A program made the translations under genes and the position numbers. Below the pieces are notes generated by a model. It had not been told where the DNA came from, made no database searches, and saw only the letters and a list, made by a program, of their open reading frames with translations. Below, one piece after another: positions 1-7,923 of a stretch of 64,000 bases of DNA (positions within the stretch are counted from its first letter, which is position 1; each line of letters starts with the position of its first letter). The DNA is from JAOXRU01 sp965247735 (lineage in GTDB: Bacteria; Bacteroidota; Bacteroidia; Flavobacteriales; Flavobacteriaceae). The stretch covers positions 1,550,001 through 1,614,000 of the forward strand of contig CBDFHN010000002.1 in the NCBI GenBank assembly GCA_965247735.1, in the 5' to 3' direction.

Positions 1-76
1 TTAAGTTTTAAATTATTAATGTTGAGTGATAACTCGTGAATAAAAGACATTGATAAAACTAGGCTTCTAACATTCC

Positions 77-108
77 TTTTTAACTCTTTAACTTTTTAAC
101 TCTTTAAC
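77..108. repeat. Perfect 16-bp tandem duplication
   Basis: The 16-mer TTTTTAACTCTTTAAC occurs twice back to back (77-92 and 93-108). It lies in the AT-rich intergenic stretch left of typA and shows no coding potential. It may be a simple slippage product. Confidence 0.8.
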
Positions 109-120
109 TTATTTCCCTTT

Positions 121-190
121 AGCCCAGATAGAAGCGGCAGCTTTTGTGAGGAACGAGCAAAACTATAGCAGATAGCTGGAAATAGCTCCA
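121..190. repeat. Flavobacterial-type intergenic repeat (family 1)
   Basis: A GC-richer block in an otherwise AT-rich spacer. It reads AGCCCAGATAGAAGCGGCAG, then an ACGAGCAAAACTATAGCAGA stretch, then a TAGCTGGAAATAGCTCC end. I recall closely similar blocks recurring between genes in many Flavobacteriaceae. That is from memory and no search was run. No reading frame is maintained. Function is unknown. Confidence 0.45.
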
Positions 191-258
191 AAAAACAAGA
201 CCGATTTGCCACAAACACTAGACTAATTGTTAATGTTTAGCTCTTAACTATCAAATTA

Positions 259-419
259 TACCAATTCTTATTTGAAATGAGCGTAAAAGAAAATGAAGGT
301 TTTTTTCTTTATATGAATTACAAAAATACAAGCATAGCCTTAGCTACGGTTTCTTTTTTTAATGAGATAAAAAGGAAAAAAGAACGTTTTATTGGGCTTG
401 TTTTAAGTAAGAATTGGTA
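259..419. repeat. 161-bp inverted-repeat-bounded element, MITE-like
   Basis: The ends are perfect 12-bp inverted repeats, TACCAATTCTTA at 259-270 and TAAGAATTGGTA at 408-419. Weaker complementarity continues inward for about 10 bp. The interior is non-coding and holds the near-palindrome AGCATAGCCTTAGCTACGG. Flanks are ATTA on the left and TTAATA on the right, so a target duplication is possible but not convincing. This fits a non-autonomous miniature transposable element, or a long hairpin of transcriptional use. Confidence 0.5.
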
Positions 420-498
420 TTAATACCTACACACCTTTTTTAAACAATTAAACACATTAACGGTTGACCATTATTTTAAGCGCAACCGTTGCGGGCCT

Positions 499-703
499 AA
501 TTGTCAGCTGACATTATCACCATGCGCTATATAGATCCTAATTGTTGCTCAACATTATCACCATGCACTATAGTAAGTGGAATTGTCAGCTTGCATTATT
601 ACCCTGCGTTATATTGGCTACCATTGTTGCTATACATATAGTCCCTGCACTATAGCAAGTGCCATTGTTTACAATCAATAGCATCTAGCAGCGCTGCTGT
701 AGC
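499..703. repeat. Degenerate 41-bp tandem repeat array, about five units
   Basis: Units of exactly 41 bp begin at 499, 540, 581, 622 and 663. Each opens with (A/C)ATTGT. The first four then carry an ACATTATCACC-like block and a TGC(A/G)(C/T)TATA block. Units 1 and 3 resemble each other most (ATTGTCAGCT), as do units 2 and 4 (ATTGTTGCT, then CTATAG and AAGTG), so the array has an 82-bp higher-order period. Unit 5 is strongly decayed. There are no unique spacers, so it is not a CRISPR. The rest of 1-962 holds no gene that I can support. Confidence 0.75.
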
Positions 704-852
704 CAATGTAAACTAGCATTGGTAACATATAGGATACTTCATAAGAAAATAGTAATACAGTGCCCTTATGCATGCTTGCCCATGTATTAGCATCAATAAT
801 TCTCAAGCGCCTAATTGCACAATACCACTAATGCTATCGGAATAGTGCTCAT

Positions 853-891
853 AAAAAAAGCTAAACAATCAATTAAGATCATTTAGCTTTT
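853..891 (-). terminator. Intrinsic terminator of typA
   Basis: The arms AAAAGCTAAA (856-865) and TTTAGCTTTT (882-891) are fully complementary. On the minus strand the stem is followed by a run of seven U. It lies about 70 bp past the typA stop codon. Confidence 0.75.
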
Positions 892-962
892 AATACTATT
901 AGTATATGGGTAACCAAACAATTGCTATCAGTCCAATGGAGCTGCTAACAACTGTTATTTTT

Positions 963-2762
963 TTAGACTATTTTATTACGTTTTCTATCATTCTCCGTTA
1001 AGTAAATCTTACGTAAACGCAAATGGTTTGGTGTAACTTCAACGTACTCATCTTTTTGGATGTATTCTAAAGCTTCTTCTAATGAAAACTTAATTGCTGG
1101 TACAATTTTAGCTTTATCATCTGCTCCAGAAGAACGTACATTACTCATCTTTTTGGTTTTGGTAACGTTAACGGCCATATCATCTCTACGAGAATTTTCA
1201 CCAATAACTTGTCCTTCGTAGATATCCTCACCTGGATCTACAAAAAACTTACCTCTATCTTGTAATTTATCAATTGAATAAGGAATTGCTGATCCTTTTT
1301 CCATAGATACTAAAGATCCGTTTTGACGTTCTGGAATACCTCCTTTTAATGGTTGGTACTCTTTATAACGGTGTGCCATAATAGCCTCACCAGCAGTAGC
1401 TGTCAATAACTGGTTTCTAAGACCGATGATACCTCTAGATGGAATTAAGAATTCGCAAATCATACGATCTCCTTTAGCTTCCATACTTAGCATCTCTCCT
1501 TTTCTCATGGTAACCATCTCTATAGCTTTTCCAGAAACAACCTCTGGTAAATCTATAGTAAGTTCTTCAACTGGCTCACATTTAACACCATCAATTTCCT
1601 TGATAATTACCTGTGGTTGTCCAATCTGAAGTTCGTATCCTTCTCTACGCATGGTTTCGATAAGTACCGATAAATGCAGTACACCTCTACCAAAAACAAT
1701 AAACTTATCTGCACTATCTGTTGGATTAACACGTAATGCTAAGTTTTTTTCCAATTCTTTAGCCAGTCTTTCCTTAATATGTCTAGACGTTACAAACTTA
1801 CCGTCTTTACCAAAGAATGGAGAATCATTAATGGTAAACAACATACTCATTGTTGGCTCATCTATAGCAATAGTAGCTAATGCTTCTGGATTTTCGATAT
1901 CTGCAACAGTATCTCCAATTTCGAACCCTTCTAGACCAACAAGTGCACAAATATCACCAGCTTGTACTTCTGAAACCTTTTTTCTTCCAAGGCCTTCAAA
2001 TAAATGAAGTTCCTTAATCTTAGTCTTTTTTATAGTTCCATCTCTTTTCATCAAAGAAACTTGCATTCCTTCTTTAAGAGATCCTCTTTGTAATCTTCCA
2101 ATTGCAATACGTCCTGTAAAAGACGAGAAATCTAAAGATGTAATTAATAATTGTGTGTTACCTTCTTCAATTTTTGGAGATGGTATATGTTCTAAAACCA
2201 TATCTAATAATGGTTCTACATTATCTGTTTCGTTTTTCCAGTCTGTAGACATCCAGTTGTTCTTTGCCGAACCATAAACGGTAGGGAAATCTAACTGCCA
2301 CTCTTCAGCACCAAGTTCAAACATTAGGTCAAAAACTTTTTCATGTACCTCTTCTGGAGTACAGTTTTCTTTATCAACCTTGTTTACAACCACACATGGC
2401 TTTAACCCAAGATCAATAGCCTTTTGCAATACAAAACGCGTTTGTGGCATTGGCCCTTCAAAAGCATCAACCAATAGCAATACACCATCAGCCATATTCA
2501 ATACACGCTCTACCTCTCCACCAAAATCGGCGTGACCAGGAGTATCAATAATATTGATTTTCGTGTCCTTATACACAACAGAAACATTCTTAGCAGTAAT
2601 GGTAATACCACGTTCTCTTTCAAGATCGTTGCTGTCCAAAATTAAATCTCCTGTGTTTTCATTGTCACGAAACAACTGACAGTGGTACATAATTTTATCT
2701 ACCAATGTGGTTTTCCCGTGATCTACGTGTGCAATAATTGCAATATTTTTAATCGATGACAT
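963..2762 (-). CDS. typA: Ribosome-associated translational GTPase TypA/BipA
   Basis: A 599-residue GTPase of the EF-G/LepA superfamily that binds the ribosome and affects 50S assembly and stress adaptation. Visible motifs are the P-loop AHVDHGKTT (residues 11-19), switch I RGITI (51-55), DTPGH (73-77) and NKVD (127-130). Domain II, the EF-G-type domains and the TypA-specific C-terminal domain follow, and the length is normal for the family. The start is the only ATG giving the usual MSSIKNIAIIAH opening. A TAnnTTTG promoter box lies just upstream and a terminator hairpin follows the stop. It is transcribed alone, pointing away from kdsA. Confidence 0.97.
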   Translation of the reverse strand: MSSIKNIAIIAHVDHGKTTLVDKIMYHCQLFRDNENTGDLILDSNDLERERGITITAKNVSVVYKDTKINIIDTPGHADFGGEVERVLNMADGVLLLVDAFEGPMPQTRFVLQKAIDLGLKPCVVVNKVDKENCTPEEVHEKVFDLMFELGAEEWQLDFPTVYGSAKNNWMSTDWKNETDNVEPLLDMVLEHIPSPKIEEGNTQLLITSLDFSSFTGRIAIGRLQRGSLKEGMQVSLMKRDGTIKKTKIKELHLFEGLGRKKVSEVQAGDICALVGLEGFEIGDTVADIENPEALATIAIDEPTMSMLFTINDSPFFGKDGKFVTSRHIKERLAKELEKNLALRVNPTDSADKFIVFGRGVLHLSVLIETMRREGYELQIGQPQVIIKEIDGVKCEPVEELTIDLPEVVSGKAIEMVTMRKGEMLSMEAKGDRMICEFLIPSRGIIGLRNQLLTATAGEAIMAHRYKEYQPLKGGIPERQNGSLVSMEKGSAIPYSIDKLQDRGKFFVDPGEDIYEGQVIGENSRRDDMAVNVTKTKKMSNVRSSGADDKAKIVPAIKFSLEEALEYIQKDEYVEVTPNHLRLRKIYLTENDRKRNKIV

Positions 2763-2783
2763 ATCAACTTTATTTTAAGCGTG

Positions 2784-2791
2784 CAAATGTA
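2784..2791 (-). promoter_or_regulatory. Probable typA -7 promoter box
   Basis: On the minus strand this reads TACATTTG, a match to the Bacteroidetes -7 consensus TAnnTTTG, 22 bp upstream of the typA ATG. I see no well-spaced -33 box. Confidence 0.5.
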
Positions 2792-2889
2792 CTGTTTATT
2801 TATCAAACATTTTTAGATCTCTACAATAAGTTTGTGTTATCATTAATTAAGACATAAAAATAGCGTCAATAATCATTAATTCAGGCATT

Positions 2890-2972
2890 TAGGGCATGCC
2901 CCTCTGGGTCGCGCTATCCGTTACTACTCCTCGCTTTTCAAGCTGCGGGGTATCCACTGCTATCCCTCATGC
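2890..2972. repeat. Intergenic repeat (family 2), copy 1
   Basis: A GC-rich block containing GGGTCGCGCTATCCG and ending in GCTATCCCTCATGC. A related copy lies in the opposite orientation at 20316-20386 (on the minus strand GGGTCGGGCTATACG, then ACTATCCCTTAC). I recall such blocks as common between genes in Flavobacteriia. Function is unknown. The remainder of the typA-kdsA spacer is AT-rich and holds only the kdsA promoter. Confidence 0.6.
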
Positions 2973-3098
2973 AAAAAAGATACTCTTGTTTATATAAATA
3001 ATACTATAACTACTTTAACAGGGCAAACATTACTTTTATAGCTATTCCAATACTAATATTTAGTAAAAGCTACTGCTAACATATCAGTCAATAATAAG

Positions 3099-3106
3099 TA
3101 TCTTTG
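3099..3106 (+). promoter_or_regulatory. kdsA -7 promoter box
   Basis: TATCTTTG matches the Bacteroidetes -7 consensus TAnnTTTG. The start codon is only 17 bp further on, so the 5' leader should be about 10 nt. Confidence 0.55.
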
Positions 3107-3122
3107 ACAAAAATTTTGACAG

Positions 3123-3941
3123 ATGGACTTAAATTTAATCCCAAAAATAAAACATACCGCTAGCGATAACTTTTTTTTACTTGCTGGGCCTTGCGCCATT
3201 GAAGGTGAAGAAATGGCAATGCGTATTGCCGAAAAAATACTTGAAATCACCAATAAGCTAAACATTCCTTTTGTTTTTAAAGGAAGCTTTAAAAAAGCCA
3301 ATAGAAGTAGAATAGATTCTTTTACAGGTATTGGTAATGAAAAAGCACTAGAGATTCTAAAAAAAGTAGGCGAAACATTTGATGTTCCTACCGTTACCGA
3401 TATTCATGAGGCTAGCGATGCTGCCATTGCTGCACAGTATGTAGATGTATTGCAGATTCCTGCCTTTTTGGTTCGTCAAACAGATCTTGTGGTTGCTGCT
3501 GCAAAAACAGGAAAGGTAGTAAACCTTAAAAAAGGACAATTTATGAGTCCTGAGGCCATGCAACATGCCGTACAAAAGGTAAAAGATGCAGGTAGCAATA
3601 AAGCATGGATTACCGATAGAGGTACTATGTTTGGATACCAGGATATGATTGTAGATTTTAGAGGTATCCCTACCATGAAACAATATGCACCTGTAGTATT
3701 AGATGTTACCCATTCTTTACAACAGCCAAACCAAAGTAGTGGTGTTACTGGCGGTAGACCAGACATGATAGAAACTATTGCTAGAGCTGGTATTGTTAAT
3801 AATGTAGATGGTTTGTTTATAGAAACACATTTTGACCCTGCTAATGCTAAAAGCGATGGTGCTAATATGTTACACCTAGACTACTTAGAAAAACTAATGA
3901 CCAACCTTGTTGCCATTAGAAAAACAATAAAATCTTTATAA
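3123..3941 (+). CDS. kdsA: 3-deoxy-8-phosphooctulonate synthase (KDO-8-P synthase)
   Basis: Condenses phosphoenolpyruvate with arabinose-5-phosphate to KDO-8-phosphate, the precursor of the KDO of lipopolysaccharide inner core. It is cytoplasmic. The 272 residues are typical of the class I DAHP-synthase/KDSA TIM barrel. The N-terminal block LLAGPCAIEGEE, the substrate block FKGSFKKANRSR, the ITDRGTMFGYQ stretch and the late SDGANMLHL segment are all recognisable. The start ATG follows a TAnnTTTG box at short distance. Its last codons overlap by 6 bp the end of a truncated, convergent AraC-type gene. Confidence 0.96.
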   Translation: MDLNLIPKIKHTASDNFFLLAGPCAIEGEEMAMRIAEKILEITNKLNIPFVFKGSFKKANRSRIDSFTGIGNEKALEILKKVGETFDVPTVTDIHEASDAAIAAQYVDVLQIPAFLVRQTDLVVAAAKTGKVVNLKKGQFMSPEAMQHAVQKVKDAGSNKAWITDRGTMFGYQDMIVDFRGIPTMKQYAPVVLDVTHSLQQPNQSSGVTGGRPDMIETIARAGIVNNVDGLFIETHFDPANAKSDGANMLHLDYLEKLMTNLVAIRKTIKSL

Positions 3942-4124
3942 GCTTTTACGAAAAGCTTTAGGAGTAACATTATAATCTTTTTTAAATGCCGCACTAAAAT
4001 GTGTGGCATTTTTACATCCTATCTTTTCCGAAATTTCATATATAGACTCCTGTGTACTTTTTAACAACTTGGCAGCATAATCCATCTTTTCTTTTCTGAT
4101 ATATCGTTTTACTGAACAGCCAAA
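3936..4124 (-). pseudogene. C-terminal stump of an AraC-family regulator
   Basis: Read on the minus strand, this encodes the second half of an AraC-type DNA-binding domain: IFGCSVKRYIRKEKMDYA, then a recognition-helix-2 region with IGCKNATHFSAAFKKDY and the family signature NVTPKAFRKSL. It stops inside the kdsA 3' end. The first HTH and the whole sensor domain are absent. At about 4119-4124 the sequence changes abruptly into the 3' end of a TonB-receptor gene on the other strand. The original arrangement was probably a divergent regulator/receptor pair whose 5' halves were lost in one deletion. Confidence 0.85.
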
Positions 4125-4286
4125 GATGGTGGTATCTCTTGGAGAAACAGAAACTTTAGAGTTAATCTTAACGTCAATAACATATTAAATAAGCATTTAT
4201 TTTCAGGAGCTGCATATAGTACTTATACCTACTGGCAAAGTGAAGCTGGTACCAATGGTAGAATTACTATTGCATACAAGTTTTAA
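4119..4286 (+). pseudogene. C-terminal stump of a TonB-dependent siderophore receptor
   Basis: The open frame reads DGGISWRNRNFRVNLNVNNI, then LNKHLFSGAAYSTYTYW, and ends ITIAYKF-stop. This is the classic last two strands of a ferrichrome/ferri-siderophore receptor barrel with the terminal aromatic residue needed for outer-membrane insertion. A stop codon closes the frame at 4113-4115, so nothing upstream remains. Its former companions (DUF3325, DUF3649 and PepSY proteins) still follow it directly. Confidence 0.85.
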
Positions 4287-4320
4287 AAGAACATTCTTAT
4301 TTAGATTAAATAATAATTAA

Positions 4321-4355
4321 TACATTTGTACCCTTGGAGTTTTCTTCAAGGGTAC
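4321..4355 (+). promoter_or_regulatory. Promoter box overlapping a 9-bp inverted repeat
   Basis: TACATTTG (4321-4328) fits TAnnTTTG. It runs straight into an inverted repeat with arms GTACCCTTG (4328-4336) and CAAGGGTAC (4347-4355), which would sit at the transcription start. This may be an operator or an RNA hairpin at the 5' end of the transcript for the three genes that follow. Confidence 0.5.
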
Positions 4356-4375
4356 AATCGTTTATAGATTTTTAT

Positions 4376-4708
4376 ATGACTACAACATTATGTTTTACAA
4401 TATTGCTTAGTTGTTACATTTTATACAACACTTCTAAAAAAGTAGTATTTAATCATTCGATTAGCCTTGGTACTTGGTCTCAAAATCATAAAAAGAAAGC
4501 TAAACTTATAGGAACAGCTATGCTCTTATGCTCTTATATTTTAGCCGTCATATTTTTTGGAATTGCTTCTGGCATTATAATGAACACCATAATACTAATG
4601 ACCATCCTAAGTTTGCTTGTAGTTTTAAATCCAATAAAATTGGTGTCTCCAAAATATTGGGTACTCTTTTTCATTATTGCAATTACTGTGGAAACATTAT
4701 TATCATAA
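4376..4708 (+). CDS. DUF3325-like small membrane protein of a siderophore-uptake locus
   Basis: A 110-residue protein with three to four predicted membrane helices (about residues 3-20, 42-62, 65-85 and 92-110). It opens MTTTLCFTILLSCYILYNTS, which resembles DUF3325 proteins encoded next to TonB siderophore receptors. The ATG at 4376 is preferred over an upstream TTG that would place the start inside the hairpin at 4328-4355. It is followed after 2 bp by the DUF3649-like gene and then the PepSY gene. The family assignment rests on context as much as sequence. A role in periplasmic or inner-membrane iron handling is inferred. Confidence 0.6.
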   Translation: MTTTLCFTILLSCYILYNTSKKVVFNHSISLGTWSQNHKKKAKLIGTAMLLCSYILAVIFFGIASGIIMNTIILMTILSLLVVLNPIKLVSPKYWVLFFIIAITVETLLS

Positions 4709-4710
4709 CT

Positions 4711-4992
4711 ATGCCTGCTAATAAGAAATTTTTAACAACATCTCCATTACAACGTTTTGCCAAATTTACAGCTGGTTTTATTGGAGGTTATATAGTAACC
4801 ATTACTTTTCATCTTGCTATAAGTCAATGGATAGATAGAGCAGATATACTAATTACCATGGCTTTTTCTGGTTTTATCATGTGGGCTTCGCTAATGATTG
4901 TTGCTTTTATAGCAAAAAACGGATGGAAAATATGGGGTATTTATATCCTAATCTCAATGCTCTTTAGCACAATCACCTACTTGAACAAATAA
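4711..4992 (+). CDS. DUF3649-like iron-uptake membrane protein
   Basis: A 93-residue protein with three predicted helices. The FAKFTAGFIGGYIVTITFHL opening, the central RADILITMAFSGFIMWASLM and the late NGWKIWGIYIL match the pattern of the DUF3649 proteins found in ferri-siderophore loci. It starts 2 bp after the preceding stop and ends 22 bp before the PepSY gene, so the three form an operon. The biochemical role is unknown. Its receptor partner is now only a stump, so it may be functionless here. Confidence 0.6.
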   Translation: MPANKKFLTTSPLQRFAKFTAGFIGGYIVTITFHLAISQWIDRADILITMAFSGFIMWASLMIVAFIAKNGWKIWGIYILISMLFSTITYLNK

Positions 4993-5014
4993 AATACAAA
5001 GACCACCTATTCTA

Positions 5015-6565
5015 ATGAGCAAACGTTCCCACAACATTCTATTCCACACCCATACTATAAGTGGTATTATTATAAGTGTAGTTTTATATATTATCTTTTT
5101 TGCTGGTTCTTTTTCCTTTTTTAGAGATGAGATCATCAATTGGGAACAAAACAAATCACTACAAACAGGAGCAGCTCCAAGAATCAATTTTAAAAAAACT
5201 ATTGAATCGCTTGAGAAAAACTATAATTTGGACTCAAGAGATCTTAATTTTAGCTGGAAACACAGAGAACCTAAGGTCAATATTTCCATTGGTGCTTCTA
5301 AAGATTCGTTAGCTACAGCAAAAGACAAAGAAGGAGATTATATCTATATAGACTCCAAAACATACCAGATTAGTACTTATGAGTCTTCGTATTCTTTTGG
5401 CGAATTCTTATATCGCTTGCATTTTCTAGCACAAATTCCTTATCCAGTTGGTTATTACCTAGCCGGTTTTGTTGCTTTTTTCTTTCTATTTGCCATTATT
5501 ACTGGTGTTATTGTACATTGGAAAAAAATGGTTTCTAACTTCTACGTTTTTAGACCATGGTCTAAGCTAAAAACATTGTGGGCAGATGCACATACTGCAC
5601 TTGGACTTATTGGATTGCCTTTTCAATTTGTATATGCTGTCACTGGTGCTTTTTTTATGATAAAACTGGTTTTGGTCGCTCCAAGTTTAGCAGTCTTATA
5701 TAATGGGGATCAAGATAAAATGTATGAGGAATTGGGATTCAACGATCCCGAATATGATTTTAACAATCAAAAACTCAATAAAACCTTTAATATAGATGCA
5801 CTTGTAAAAAAAACTAATGAGAACTGGGATGATTTTAAATCTCACGAAGTTCATATTAGTAATTACAATGATACTAATATGCATGTTACCGTTATTGGAG
5901 AAACTACTGCCAAAGCCAAGCTTAATGGTTTGGGATCAGTCACCTATAATATAGCAACCAACAAGGTTATAAAAACTACAAATCCATACCATAAAACCAG
6001 CTATCTAGATACAGTAAAAAATGTGTTGTACCGTTTACATTATGGAGATTATGGTGGCTATGGGCTTAAATTTATCTCTTTTATACTTGGGCTTATTTCC
6101 TGTTTTGTTATTATTTCTGGAGTATTGCTTTGGCAAGTAGCTAGAAACAACAAAACAGTTTCTGAACAAAAAAGAAAATTCAACAAAGGCTTGGTAAACA
6201 TCTACCTTGCTATATGCCTTAGCATGTACCCAATAACTGCTGCTACTTTTATAGCTATAAAAATATGGCAACCTACAGGAAAAGAATTCCTATATCCTTT
6301 TTATTTTATTGGTTGGTTAGTACTCTCCATATTTTATATCGTAAAAAACAACCTTTCATTTACCAACAGAAACACCTTATTGCTAGGTAGCATTCTAGGT
6401 TTTTTAATCCCGATAAGCAATGGTGTATTTTCTAACAATTGGATTTGGCATACCTATGCAAACCAACAATACGATCTAGTATTAGTAGATATGCTTTGGA
6501 TTGTACTCTCCATAGTTTCGTTTTATGTTTGGCTAGTCTTAAAAAGAAAAAAGAACGAAATATAA
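5015..6565 (+). CDS. PepSY-associated transmembrane protein, putative ferri-siderophore reductase
   Basis: A 516-residue inner-membrane protein of the PepSY_TM (PiuB-like) family. It has the usual layout: a first helix at about 17-38 (ISGIIISVVLYIIFFAGSFSF), a periplasmic PepSY region, a helix pair near 150-210 containing FFFLFAIITGVIVHWKK, a second periplasmic domain (about 225-340), and four to five C-terminal helices. Conserved histidines in the helices (FHTHTISG, RLHFLAQIPYP, RLHYGDYGG) are consistent with haem binding. Family members are thought to reduce iron taken up with siderophores. It is intact although the receptor upstream has been deleted. Confidence 0.85.
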   Translation: MSKRSHNILFHTHTISGIIISVVLYIIFFAGSFSFFRDEIINWEQNKSLQTGAAPRINFKKTIESLEKNYNLDSRDLNFSWKHREPKVNISIGASKDSLATAKDKEGDYIYIDSKTYQISTYESSYSFGEFLYRLHFLAQIPYPVGYYLAGFVAFFFLFAIITGVIVHWKKMVSNFYVFRPWSKLKTLWADAHTALGLIGLPFQFVYAVTGAFFMIKLVLVAPSLAVLYNGDQDKMYEELGFNDPEYDFNNQKLNKTFNIDALVKKTNENWDDFKSHEVHISNYNDTNMHVTVIGETTAKAKLNGLGSVTYNIATNKVIKTTNPYHKTSYLDTVKNVLYRLHYGDYGGYGLKFISFILGLISCFVIISGVLLWQVARNNKTVSEQKRKFNKGLVNIYLAICLSMYPITAATFIAIKIWQPTGKEFLYPFYFIGWLVLSIFYIVKNNLSFTNRNTLLLGSILGFLIPISNGVFSNNWIWHTYANQQYDLVLVDMLWIVLSIVSFYVWLVLKRKKNEI

Positions 6566-6567
6566 GC

Positions 6568-6903
6568 CTATTTTGCGGCATTCAATAATACCTCTTTTAA
6601 GACAACTTCATCTATATCATCTAGAGATCTGTACCGTAAGGAGCGAACAACTGTCCTATTCTCACTGACCAAGATATTAGAGTGAATAGTAATTTTAACT
6701 CCGTTACTAAAGCCCAAATCCACATAATTTTTACTTACGTTTAAATAACAAAAAGGTTTTGCTTTTAGGTAATAATACGGAATTTTGTATTTATACAACA
6801 ATACTGCTTCTGGCAGAGTAGCTTTTACTGCTGCTACTAGATGCATCAATATACTTCTATATGGTTCAGGTTGATTTAAGATGTATTGTTCAGCAGGATT
6901 CAT
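6568..6903 (-). CDS. DUF1801 domain-containing protein
   Basis: A 111-residue soluble protein of the DUF1801/YdhG-like fold. It shows the family pattern of PYRSILMHLVAAVKATLPEA, then KYKIPYYYLKAKPFCYLNV, then a basic C-terminal helix. Function is not established for the family. It converges on the PepSY gene with 2 bp between stop codons. Its start lies 22 bp from the ATG of the divergent transglutaminase-like gene, so the two promoters must overlap. Confidence 0.8.
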   Translation of the reverse strand: MNPAEQYILNQPEPYRSILMHLVAAVKATLPEAVLLYKYKIPYYYLKAKPFCYLNVSKNYVDLGFSNGVKITIHSNILVSENRTVVRSLRYRSLDDIDEVVLKEVLLNAAK

Positions 6904-6925
6904 TTGTTTTTTCTATATTTCCAAA

Positions 6926-7885
6926 ATGAAGAGATTGATTGCTATATTAATAATGATTATTAGTCTTGTTAGCTATTGTCAAAACTACACTAATATTGAT
7001 AACAAAGTTCTGAATTATCCAGAATTTAAATCCCAGAAAGAAGTTGCCATTCGGATTACTAATGATTTTACACAAAAGGAAGATAAAATACGAGCGCTAT
7101 ATATCTGGATGGCAGAAAATTTCACTTATCATGAAAATAAAACATTATTTAGAATCCCGAAAAATATTGTTTACTATTCAGATCACGGCCTAAAGTATCA
7201 GGTTCAAAAAATGGAAAAAGAGAGAGCTGAAAAAATGTTTCAGAACAAAAATGGGGTCTGCCATGATTTTTCTTTGCTCTTTAATGAATTGTGCTTGCTA
7301 CTAAATATTGAAACAAAAATTATTACAGGAGTTTCTAAAAAAGACATTAAAACCACATTGAATTATCCAATTTATAAAAACCATTCTTGGAATGCAGTAA
7401 AAATTAATGATACTTGGAAACTGCTAGATGTTACTTGGGGAAATATTTTCCTAAAATCAAAAGTTATAGATTATAAGGACTATGTAAATTATTACTTTCT
7501 AAGCAATCCCCATGATTTTATCAAAGATCATTTTCCTGAAGAAAGCAATTGGCAACTGCTACAAAATCCTGTTTCAACCAAACAGTTTTATGCCTCTCCA
7601 ATTATTTATCCTAATTATAAAAACTTCAAGATACAATTACCAAAAAACACTTCAGGAATTTTATCCATGATGCCAAATAGAAAAGTCTTTTTTGATTTAA
7701 AATTATTAAATAAAAAAACAAAAATATCTTACAAAATCAATAATTCGCAACAGCTAAGACCACTAAAAAAACGAAAAGGTAAGTATTATGCTAAACTAAA
7801 AAAAAGAACTCGAAACAACGTAAACACATTTATCACATTATACATCAATTACAAAGCAATTTTAACGTATAAGTTGGAATATTAA
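6926..7885 (+). CDS. Secreted transglutaminase-like (cysteine-protease fold) protein
   Basis: A 319-residue protein with a cleavable-looking signal peptide (MKRLIAILIMIISLVSYCQN). The transglutaminase-like superfamily triad is visible: Cys112 in NGVCHDFSLLF, His153 in NHSWNAVKI and Asp168 in WKLLDVTWG. The region after residue 190 is a lysine-rich, beta-predicted domain of unknown type. The ATG at 6926 is chosen because it starts the signal peptide; an upstream in-frame start would add 15 residues overlapping the divergent gene. The substrate is unknown. Many Bacteroidetes homologues are peptidases or structural. Confidence 0.8.
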   Translation: MKRLIAILIMIISLVSYCQNYTNIDNKVLNYPEFKSQKEVAIRITNDFTQKEDKIRALYIWMAENFTYHENKTLFRIPKNIVYYSDHGLKYQVQKMEKERAEKMFQNKNGVCHDFSLLFNELCLLLNIETKIITGVSKKDIKTTLNYPIYKNHSWNAVKINDTWKLLDVTWGNIFLKSKVIDYKDYVNYYFLSNPHDFIKDHFPEESNWQLLQNPVSTKQFYASPIIYPNYKNFKIQLPKNTSGILSMMPNRKVFFDLKLLNKKTKISYKINNSQQLRPLKKRKGKYYAKLKKRTRNNVNTFITLYINYKAILTYKLEY

Positions 7886-7897
7886 ATAATTTTATTA

Positions 7898-7914
7898 ACT
7901 TTGCTTTTCAAAGT
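7898..7914 (+). promoter_or_regulatory. Operator O1: inverted repeat ACTTTG-N5-CAAAGT
   Basis: A perfect 6-bp inverted repeat, ACTTTG CTTTT CAAAGT, followed directly by ACTTT. It ends 9 bp before the start of the small membrane-protein gene. The same arrangement with a different spacer precedes the Coq4-like gene at 8848-8864. It overlaps TAACTTTG, which itself fits the -7 consensus. Probably bound by the winged-helix protein encoded at 8536-8829 (inference). Confidence 0.65.
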
Positions 7915-7923
7915 ACTTTAAAA

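Noticed and set aside
499..703. Possible CRISPR array
   Set aside because: Units are contiguous 41-mers without unique spacers, and no cas gene is nearby. It is a degenerate tandem repeat.
1426..2007. Long plus-strand frames opposite typA, and similar frames opposite pnp and the cassette genes
   Set aside because: They are antisense shadows of strongly conserved genes, with no promoter and no domain.
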